Origin: JAXJYR01 sp964593515
Lineage (GTDB): Bacteria; Bacillota_I; Bacilli_A; Erysipelotrichales; Erysipelotrichaceae
Assembly (NCBI GenBank): GCA_964593515.1
Contig: CAZQJH010000070.1
Location: forward strand, 1-8,668
Direction of reading: 5' to 3'
Length of the DNA: 8,668 bases
The translations under genes were made by a program, and so were the position numbers. This document shows positions 1 through 6,800 of the stretch, one piece after another (within the stretch, counting starts at the first letter, position 1; each line of letters opens with the position of its first letter). The notes under the pieces were generated by a model. That model worked only from the letters and a program-made list of their open reading frames with translations, did no database searches and was not told the origin of the DNA.

Positions 1-2
1 AT

Positions 3-8
3 TATAAT
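3..8 (+). promoter_or_regulatory. Possible -10 box upstream of ftsA
   Basis: A perfect TATAAT lies 31 bases before the ftsA start codon, so transcription could begin near position 15 and give a leader of about 25 bases. The matching -35 box would fall outside the window and cannot be judged. In A/T-rich DNA a TATAAT can occur by chance, and ftsA may instead be transcribed from promoters further upstream in a division gene cluster. Confidence 0.3.
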
Positions 9-39
9 ATAGATAAAGAAAAGTATTGGAGGGGACCAT

Positions 40-1290
40 ATGGCGATTAAAGAAATCTTTGCCTCGATTGAAATAGCTGATCATGAAGTAAGATTAATTG
101 TTGGAGAATTTTATGAATCTCGTTTTAATATTCTTCGTGTTGAAAAAGCATCAATTAATGGTATTGATAATAAAAGAATTGTAAATGAACAAAATATTGC
201 CAACGGAATTATTAAAGTTTTAAAACAAGCTGAAGATAATCTTGGTTATCATATCGAAAGTGTTTTGTTAGTGGTTCCTAGTGTGAATGTTAAAAGAGTA
301 TCTACTAGCGTTAAAATTGTTCCAGAAACAGTTAGTCGCCGTATACGATTAAGTGATATTCAAAGAGGTAGAAACGAAGCTATAAAACACCACGAAAGTG
401 ATGATTTAGTCTTAGTAAATATCGGATGTAGTAAATATACAACAAACGGAATTAGTTCACGTAAAATGCCAATTAATGAACTATGTGAAGAATTAACGAT
501 GGAAGTCGACTTATTATTCGCTGATAAAGAAGTTGTTTATTCTTATGCAAGTTGTGTTGAAAAAGCTGGATTAAAAATCTTGGATATCTGTCTTGATTCA
601 TATGCCATTGCTCAAGAAGCCGCTATTTTTGAGCAAACATTAGATAAATATATTGTTTTAATCGATGTTGAACAAGATACCATGACCCTATCATTATTTG
701 CTCATGGTCGTTTAATTAGTTCAAGATTAGAAGCAAAAGGATATAACGAATGGTTTAAAGAATTAAAAGAAAAATGTAACTTCTCAACCAACATCGCATA
801 TCGTTTAGCTCAAAATACATGTCGCCTAGAAACGCAAAGCGCTCGCGATACTACTATTTATGTTTATTCACAAGCTAAAGAACAACATCAACTTAGTGAA
901 AAAGAAGTTGCTAGCATGCTAGAAAATCCAATCGCAAATTGGATTGATGATGTAAATGAATTATGCAGCGATATTATTAATAGTGGAGAAGCTAAATATA
1001 TTTTAACCGGAGCTGGAATGGAAATTTTAGCTATACCACAATTATTAGACAAATTGAATGCACCAAATATGGTATATGTACCACAAACAATTGGAGCTCG
1101 CGATAGTTCATATTGTGCTTGTTTAGGTTGTTTCTATGCTTGGAAAGAACAACAAGAAATAAAACATGATACCCGTACTTCTTGCCCTCAACAAGAAGTT
1201 GAACGAGTAATGGAAGCTGTGAAAAATAAAGCTAATGAAAATGATGAAGGTAGCTTTACAAAAAAACTTAAAAAGATATTAACAAATTAA
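40..1290 (+). CDS. ftsA: Cell division protein FtsA (divergent, actin-like)
   Basis: This 416-residue protein is the predicted membrane tether for FtsZ filaments at the division site. Support comes from position directly before ftsZ, a typical FtsA length, and recognisable FtsA blocks. An SHS2/1C-like region containing RLSDIQRGRNEA lies around residues 103-114, VEKAGLKILDICLDSYAIA follows around 172-190, and an adenosine-type motif ILTGAGME sits at 321-328. A basic amphipathic C-terminal tail, SFTKKLKKILTN (405-416), resembles the FtsA membrane-targeting helix. The start is supported by GGAGGGG at 28-34. Oddly, the nucleotide-binding signatures are degenerate: the phosphate-1 DIGT is replaced by E11-I-A-D14, and the phosphate-2 DIGGGT by D209-V-E-Q-D-T214. 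ATP binding may therefore be altered or lost. The protein also carries an unusual number of cysteines, including YCACLGC near 361-367. Only 18 bases separate it from ftsZ, so the two are almost certainly cotranscribed. The family call rests mostly on context plus partial motifs. Confidence 0.85.
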   Translation: MAIKEIFASIEIADHEVRLIVGEFYESRFNILRVEKASINGIDNKRIVNEQNIANGIIKVLKQAEDNLGYHIESVLLVVPSVNVKRVSTSVKIVPETVSRRIRLSDIQRGRNEAIKHHESDDLVLVNIGCSKYTTNGISSRKMPINELCEELTMEVDLLFADKEVVYSYASCVEKAGLKILDICLDSYAIAQEAAIFEQTLDKYIVLIDVEQDTMTLSLFAHGRLISSRLEAKGYNEWFKELKEKCNFSTNIAYRLAQNTCRLETQSARDTTIYVYSQAKEQHQLSEKEVASMLENPIANWIDDVNELCSDIINSGEAKYILTGAGMEILAIPQLLDKLNAPNMVYVPQTIGARDSSYCACLGCFYAWKEQQEIKHDTRTSCPQQEVERVMEAVKNKANENDEGSFTKKLKKILTN

Positions 1291-1308
1291 GGAAGAGAGG
1301 ATAAGAAA

Positions 1309-2400
1309 ATGAGTGATTTCAATTTTGATAACGCAGCCAAAATTAAAGTATTTGGAGTAGGTGGTGGAGGATGTAATGCCGTAAACCGCATGGTTCGTGA
1401 AGGTTTAAGTGGAGTAGAATTCTACATCGCTAACACTGACTTACAAGTTTTAAACGACTCACCAGTTGAAAACAAAATTATGTTAGGTCGTGAAATTACC
1501 GGAGGATTAGGAGCTGGAGCTGTTCCTGAAGTTGGTAAAAAAGCCGCTTTAGAAAGCGAAAGTGAAATCCGTGAAGCAATTAAAGGAGCTGACATGGTAT
1601 TCATTACTGCTGGATTAGGTGGAGGAACTGGAACTGGAGCTGCACCAATCTTTGCTAAAATTGCTAATGAAGAAGGATGCTTAACTGTAGGGGTTGTAAC
1701 TAAACCATTCCGTTTCGAAGGAAAAAGCCGTGCTGACAATGCCGCTCAAGGTTTAGAAGAAATGAAAAAATATGTAGATTCATTAATTGTAATCTCAAAC
1801 AACAACTTATTAACTGTAATCGGTCGTAGTCCAATTAAAGTAGCATTCCAAGCTGCTGATAATGTCTTACGTCAAGGGGTACAAACAATTACTGACTTAA
1901 TCGCGGTACCAGCCTTAATTAACTTAGACTTTGCCGATGTATCTACCGTTATGAAAAACCAAGGTAGTGCAATCATTGGGGTAGGTATGGCAAGTAGTGA
2001 AGATGGAGAAGAAAAAGCTCGCATCGCTGCTGAACGTGCCGTTCAATCACCTTTATTAGAAGCACAAATTGCCGGAGCAAAACAAGCAATCGTAAATATT
2101 ACTGGTGGTGAAGATGTAAGCTTATTCGATGCTGAAGATGCCTTAACTTACATTAGTGAAGCTGCAGGAAATGACGTAAATGCTATTTTCGGTATCGCTA
2201 TTAACGAAGACTTAGGTGATCAAATCATCGTTACTGTTATTGCTACTGGATTTGAAGATACTGATGAAGAAGTAAATGACATGATGCAAAAAGCAAATGC
2301 ATTTGTTTCAAGCAATCCTAAACCAGCAAAAGAAGAAGAAAGAGAACCACAAGTAAAAGATGAAGGAAGAAAAATTCCTGATTTCTTCTCAAATCGTTAA
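1309..2400 (+). CDS. ftsZ: Cell division protein FtsZ (tubulin-like GTPase)
   Basis: FtsZ polymerises in a GTP-dependent way into the cytoplasmic Z-ring that recruits the divisome. The 363-residue product has the N-terminal glycine-rich loop GVGGGGCNAVNRM (residues 16-28), the tubulin signature GGGTGTG (104-110), and the synergy (T7) loop NLDFADV with catalytic aspartates D207 and D210. The C-terminal conserved peptide KIPDFFSNR (355-363) is the expected docking site for FtsA and other tethers. The charged, lysine/glutamate-rich linker before it (about 320-354) is short, making the protein somewhat shorter than the roughly 380-400 residues common in Bacillota. The start is set by AGAGAGG at 1294-1300, eight bases before ATG. 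It lies 18 bases after ftsA and is followed by an intrinsic terminator, so ftsA-ftsZ form the end of a transcription unit. The identification is unambiguous. Confidence 0.99.
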   Translation: MSDFNFDNAAKIKVFGVGGGGCNAVNRMVREGLSGVEFYIANTDLQVLNDSPVENKIMLGREITGGLGAGAVPEVGKKAALESESEIREAIKGADMVFITAGLGGGTGTGAAPIFAKIANEEGCLTVGVVTKPFRFEGKSRADNAAQGLEEMKKYVDSLIVISNNNLLTVIGRSPIKVAFQAADNVLRQGVQTITDLIAVPALINLDFADVSTVMKNQGSAIIGVGMASSEDGEEKARIAAERAVQSPLLEAQIAGAKQAIVNITGGEDVSLFDAEDALTYISEAAGNDVNAIFGIAINEDLGDQIIVTVIATGFEDTDEEVNDMMQKANAFVSSNPKPAKEEEREPQVKDEGRKIPDFFSNR

Positions 2401-2415
2401 TTAATCAAACCACCC

Positions 2416-2442
2416 AAGCCTATCATCCGATAGGCTTTTTTT
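2416..2442 (+). terminator. Intrinsic terminator after ftsZ
   Basis: A perfect 9-base-pair stem (AAGCCTATC at 2416-2424 with GATAGGCTT at 2429-2437) closes on an ATCC tetraloop and runs into seven T residues (2436-2442). It starts 16 bases after the ftsZ stop. This is a textbook Rho-independent terminator that separates the division genes from the downstream nitroreductase unit. Confidence 0.93.
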
Positions 2443-2450
2443 ATAAATTA

Positions 2451-2459
2451 TGATAAAAT
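2451..2459 (+). promoter_or_regulatory. Possible extended -10 promoter for the nitroreductase-cutC unit
   Basis: TGATAAAAT matches the extended -10 pattern TGnTATAAT with one mismatch. It lies directly after the ftsZ terminator and about 30 bases before the preferred nitroreductase start. No good -35 hexamer is visible, because that position falls inside the terminator stem. A promoter is expected here given the strong terminator upstream, but this exact assignment is tentative. Confidence 0.4.
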
Positions 2460-2488
2460 GATAATAAATAAAAGGAAGGATGAAATAT

Positions 2489-3004
2489 ATGCAAACAACT
2501 ATTCAAGAATTATTAAATCGTCGTTGTGTACGAAGCTTTAAAAGCGAAACACTACCTGAAGAAGTATTAGATCAAGTCTTAGCTTGTGGAGCTCATGCCC
2601 CAAGTGGTCTAAACAAAGCCCCAATTAAATTAGTCTTAGTAAATAATGCCCAAGATGATGCTACTGTTCGTAAATTAAATCAAGAAGTACGTGGAGGAGT
2701 TAAACAAGATATGTACTATGGCGCACCCCACATTATCGTAGCGCTAGGAGATCCTAACTCACCAACATATGTTTATGATGGAGCTTGTGCAATGGATCAT
2801 ATGCTTATTGCTGCCCATGCTTTAGATTTAGGTGCATGTTGGATTCATAATGCCAAAGAAATGTTTGAAACCCCACAAGGTAAAGCTTTATTAAAAAAAT
2901 GGCAATTAGACGAAAACCTAGTTGGTATTGCCGCAATTGCCATCGGTTATGCTGACAATCCTCAATATAACGAAAAAAATCTAAATAAGGTTTATAAAGT
3001 ATGA
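2489..3004 (+). CDS. Nitroreductase-family FMN-dependent oxidoreductase
   Basis: This is a small cytoplasmic flavoprotein of the nitroreductase superfamily, expected to use FMN and NAD(P)H to reduce nitro, quinone or related substrates. The physiological substrate cannot be read from sequence. Family features are the N-terminal RRCVRSF (residues 11-17), whose arginines contact the FMN phosphate in this family, APSGLNKAP (37-45), GAPHIIVALGD in the middle, a GACWIHNAKEMF segment, and the C-terminal GIAAIAIGYADN. An in-frame ATG at 2480 overlaps the AGGAAGG ribosome binding site (2473-2479). The ATG at 2489 has correct spacing of about nine bases, so I choose it, giving 171 residues. The TGA stop overlaps the cutC start as ATGA, implying cotranscription and translational coupling. 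Length is at the short end for the family, as in the compact single-domain members. Confidence 0.9.
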   Translation: MQTTIQELLNRRCVRSFKSETLPEEVLDQVLACGAHAPSGLNKAPIKLVLVNNAQDDATVRKLNQEVRGGVKQDMYYGAPHIIVALGDPNSPTYVYDGACAMDHMLIAAHALDLGACWIHNAKEMFETPQGKALLKKWQLDENLVGIAAIAIGYADNPQYNEKNLNKVYKV

Positions 3005-3729
3005 TTTTCGAAGTATGCTGTGGCTCATTAGAAGATGTAATAAAGGCTAAAGATCATGCTGATCGTTTTGAATTAAACTCAGCCTTACATTTAGGAGGAC
3101 TAACCCCAAGCCCAATGACTTTTTTAAAAGCCCGTCAATTAACTAATAAACCAATTGTAGTTATGATTAGACCTCGTGGTGGTGGATTTAACTATCATGA
3201 AAGGGAAATCGAATTAATGTTAGAAGAAGCAAAATGGTTTTTAGAACACCAATGTGATGGAATTGTATTTGGTTTTCTAAACCATAATCATGAAATAAAG
3301 GTAGATGCTTGTAGAAAAATGGTCGAATTAATTCATTCATATCATAAAGAAGCTATCTTTCATCGCGCAATTGATGTGGTTGATAACTATGAAGAAAGTA
3401 TTAAAACTTTAATTGATTGTGGTATTGATCGAATCTTAACTAGTGGTCATGCCCCTAATGCTACACTAGGAATCAACAACCTTCAAAAAATTGCCCAATA
3501 TCGTCAAGCAATTCAAATTTGTGTAGGTTGTGGAGTTAATCCACAAACAATCGATAATTTAAAAGCCAATTTACCATATAATCAATACCATGCTTCATGT
3601 AAAGGATGGTTTGAAGATCAAAGTTCGACTAATTCAAATCAAGTTAGTTACGATTATGATTTGCATCATCTTAATCAATATGATGGTGTAGATTATAAGG
3701 TTGTTGAAGCGATGCGAAAAAAACTTTGA
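3001..3729 (+). CDS. cutC: CutC family protein (copper homeostasis, TIM barrel)
   Basis: The 242-residue product matches the CutC family along its length. Visible blocks are the N-terminal FEVCCGS, FELNSALHLGGLTPS, IRPRGGGF from residue 56, IVFGFL, FHRAID (120-125), RILTSG (144-149), a glycine-rich ICVGCGV strand, HASCKGWF from residue 197, and the C-terminal VDYKVVEAM. Length is close to the E. coli protein (about 248 residues). The family folds as a TIM barrel and is annotated as copper homeostasis. In E. coli, however, the copper phenotype of cutC mutants has been attributed to the small RNA MicL encoded within that gene, so a copper role here is uncertain. The start codon overlaps the nitroreductase stop (ATGA), and only a weak AAGG at 2987-2990 precedes it, so translation probably depends on ribosomes finishing the upstream gene. 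No terminator is visible after it. Confidence 0.93.
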   Translation: MIFEVCCGSLEDVIKAKDHADRFELNSALHLGGLTPSPMTFLKARQLTNKPIVVMIRPRGGGFNYHEREIELMLEEAKWFLEHQCDGIVFGFLNHNHEIKVDACRKMVELIHSYHKEAIFHRAIDVVDNYEESIKTLIDCGIDRILTSGHAPNATLGINNLQKIAQYRQAIQICVGCGVNPQTIDNLKANLPYNQYHASCKGWFEDQSSTNSNQVSYDYDLHHLNQYDGVDYKVVEAMRKKL

Positions 3730-3739
3730 TAAATAAAAC

Positions 3740-3753
3740 TGAAAGCACTACCA
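3740..3753 (+). promoter_or_regulatory. Candidate cre (CcpA catabolite-repression operator)
   Basis: TGAAAGCACTACCA matches the cre consensus TGWAARCGYTWNCA at 13 of 14 positions. The single mismatch is A for G at the central CpG. It lies just upstream of the extended -10 at 3769-3777, covering roughly -44 to -31 of the predicted transcript, where CcpA binding would hinder RNA polymerase. Carbon-catabolite repression is the expected control for a glycosidase gene. The central mismatch could weaken binding, so this stays a candidate. Confidence 0.55.
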
Positions 3754-3768
3754 AAAAATTAGAAAATT

Positions 3769-3777
3769 TGTTATGAT
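3769..3777 (+). promoter_or_regulatory. Extended -10 promoter for the GH2 glycosidase gene
   Basis: TGTTATGAT fits the extended -10 pattern TGnTATAAT with one mismatch, 42 bases before the GH2 start codon. It predicts a transcript start near 3784 and a leader of about 36 bases. The -35 region shows no good TTGACA match, which extended -10 promoters tolerate, and it is overlapped by the candidate cre. No other convincing promoter is visible in the 90-base gap. Confidence 0.5.
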
Positions 3778-3804
3778 ATTGATGTGTGTGCGCTAATGCG
3801 TCGA

Positions 3805-3813
3805 AAGGGAGGA
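3805..3813 (+). promoter_or_regulatory. Strong ribosome binding site of the GH2 gene
   Basis: AAGGGAGGA ends six bases before the ATG at 3820 and is nearly complementary to the 16S rRNA anti-Shine-Dalgarno. It fixes the start at 3820 rather than at the in-frame ATG at 3826, and it suggests efficient translation once transcribed. Confidence 0.8.
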
Positions 3814-3819
3814 AGAAAC

Positions 3820-6800
3820 ATGAAAATGTTTAAAAAACTTGTGATGAGTGCTTTAAGCTTAAGTATGGCTTTTTCTTCTTTAACTTTAGTATCAGCAACG
3901 GAAACAGGACGAATTTCATATTCAAAACCTGAAACGGTATATGTTGATATTATGCGTGAAGGAGAACGTTCATCTTTATTTAATGATGGATGGAAATTTA
4001 ACTTAGGTGATGTAGACAAAGCACAAGATGTTGATTTTAATGATTTTAGTTGGGAAAGTGTAACTTTACCACATGATTATTCAATTACTCAAGCTTATAC
4101 AACTTCAGGAGAAGCTGAAAGTGGATTCTTATTAGGAGGAGTTGGATGGTATCGTAAGTCTTTTACTGTTGATTCTAAATATCAAGGTAAAACAATGATG
4201 CTTGAATTTGATGGAGTTTATATGGATGCAACTGTTTATGTAAATGGTAAAGCATTAGGAACAAACCCATATGGATATTCTCCATTTGCCTTCGATATTA
4301 GTGATGAATTAGTATGCGATGGTAAAACACAAAACGTTATCGCTGTACGTGTAAACCACAAAACACCATCATCTAGATGGTATTCAGGAAGTGGAATTTA
4401 CCGTGATGTATACTTAACTGTAACTGATCCAGTGCATGTTGATTATAATGGAACAACAATTGTAGCTGATGAAGATGCATTAAGAAACAATAAAACAGTT
4501 GATACTGAAGTAACAACTGTAATTGTTAACGACAGTAACGTTGATAAAACGGTAACAATTAAAACAGAATTAGCTAAAGCATCAAGCGAAAATACGGTAG
4601 CTGTAAAAGCTAATTCAAAAGTAGAAGTTAAACAAAATTTAAAAGTTTCTGATTACAAATTATGGTCAGTAGATAATCCTAATATGTATGAAGCAACTAC
4701 AACTTTAAGTGTTGATGGAAAAGTTGTAGATACTTATAAAACTGACTATGGATTTAGATATTTTAATTTTGATCGTACAACAGGTTTCTCATTAAATGGT
4801 GAAAAAATGAAACTTAAAGGTGTTTGTATGCACCACGATCAAGGGGCTTTAGGAGCTGTAGCTAACTATAGCGCAACTAGACGTCAAATGGAAATTATGA
4901 AAGAAATGGGATGTAATGCAATCCGTGTTACTCACAACCCTGCTTCTGAAGTATTAATTGACATTTGTAACGAATTAGGATTAATTGTTATTGAAGAAAT
5001 GTATGATGGATGGTCAGCATCTAAAAACGGTAACTCTAATGACTTCGGTAAATTCTTCAACCAAACAATTACTGCTGATAACCAAATCGTTAATGGTAAA
5101 ACTGGAATGACTTGGGCAGAATTCTCATTAAAAGAAGTTGTTAACCGTGACAAAAATGCTCCAGCAATCATTATGTGGTCTTTAGGAAACGAAATCCAAG
5201 AAGGAGTTAATGGTGATACTTCAAAATATCCACAAGTAGCTGAAAACTTATGTACTTGGATTGAAGAAATCGATACAACACGTAAAATTACTAATGGATT
5301 TAACCAATTAGGTGGATTCTTAGGAAATAGCACTATGAAAGGAGTAGCTGAAGTTATTACTAAGCATGGTGGAGTTATTGGAATGAACTATGGTGATGAA
5401 GATACTGTTCAAAACATTTATAACTCAAATAGTAACTACTTAATTTATGGTTCAGAAACAGCTAGTGCAATTCACTCTCGTGGATGGTATTCATGTGTAG
5501 GAAGAGATGATGTTAACTTACAAATCTCTGATGATGATGGAGAATCATCAAGAGTAGGTTGGGGTGCAACAGCAAGTAATGCATGGCGTCGTACGATTGA
5601 ATATGACTACAATGCAGGAGAATTTGTATGGACAGGATTTGACTACTTAGGAGAACCAACATTCTGGAATAATATTGGAGCTGGTTCAGTAAGTGGACAA
5701 GGACCAATTCCTAACTCTTCATTCTTCGGAATTGTTGATACAGCAGGATTTGCTAAAGATACTTACTATTTATACCGTTCATTATGGAACGAAAACGACC
5801 ACACTATTTATGTAACACCACACTGGAATGGTGATGATATTGTTCGTAATGGAGCTGGAAACATCGATGTAGCCGTTTATACTGATGCAGCTAAAGTTGA
5901 ATTATATGTAAATGGACAAAAATTCGGTGATACACAAAGTGCAACAACAACTACAACAGCAGCTGGATATACTTACCAAAAATTCAGTAATGGTAAATAC
6001 TATCCAACATGGTCAGTACCATATACAGCTGGTGAAATTAGTGTTAAAGCATATGATGCAAACGGAAAAGAAATTACTGACTTTGTAGGACGTAACGTAG
6101 TTAAAACAGCTTCAACACCAGCTAAATTAAGTGCTTCATTATATGACAATGATGTAGTAGCTGATGGACGTGACTTAATTTATGTTGAAGTAGATGTTTT
6201 AGATAAAGATGGAAACATTGTCCCAACAGCTAACAATACTGTATCTTTCAAAGTAGAAGGAGAAGGAAAATTAGTTGGGGTTGATAGTGGAAACGCAAGT
6301 GATTTAGTAGGTAAAAAAGGAACAAGTAAAGATGCATTCTCAGGAAAAGTATTAGCTATTGTTCAAACTACTAACAAAAATGGTGAAGTTAAAGTAACAG
6401 CTAGTGCTGATGGATTAGAATCATCAACTGTAACTATTACAACTAAACCAGTTCAATCATCAAGTACTTCAAATAAAATCTTATCTTATGAAGTAAGTGA
6501 ACATGCTTATGTTGAAATTGGAAGCAATTTTACTTTACCAGCTAACTTAGATGTTATTTATGCAAATGGAACATCAGGACAAGAAAAAGTAACTTGGGAA
6601 AAATTTGATGCTTCTTTATTAAATAAAACAGGTGTATTTAGTGTTAAAGGAACAGTAGGAAGTGAAAAATATGCAGTTTCAATGACTGTTCACGTATTAG
6701 GAAATGTTGTAGCATTTAAAAATGCAGCAACAGTAACTAGATTAAATGAAGCACCTACTTTACCAACTAGCTTACCAGTAGTATGTAGTGATGGAACAAT

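Noticed and set aside
40..1290. ftsA as a decaying pseudogene because of missing motifs
   Set aside because: The frame is intact at full length with a good ribosome binding site, a conserved C-terminal helix and operonic position, so divergence is more likely than decay.
1422..1739. Open frame of 105 codons on the - strand inside ftsZ
   Set aside because: It lies fully within ftsZ, shows no domain or ribosome binding site, and its composition mirrors the glycine/alanine-rich ftsZ codons.
3791..3800. CGC-TAAT-GCG hairpin in the GH2 leader
   Set aside because: Only three base pairs plus one possible G-U form, there is no T-run, and it is too weak for a terminator, operator or riboswitch claim.
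3771..4019. Open frame on the - strand across the GH2 start
   Set aside because: It overlaps the GH2 promoter, ribosome binding site and signal peptide, all of which are well supported, and has no recognisable protein features.
4932..5333. Open frame of 133 codons on the - strand inside the GH2 barrel
   Set aside because: It is antisense to the catalytic region including E458, and has no family resemblance or initiation signal.
5513..5707. Open frame of 64 codons on the - strand inside the GH2 barrel
   Set aside because: It lies antisense to the end of the GH2 barrel, has low-complexity leucine/histidine-rich composition, and shows no ribosome binding site.
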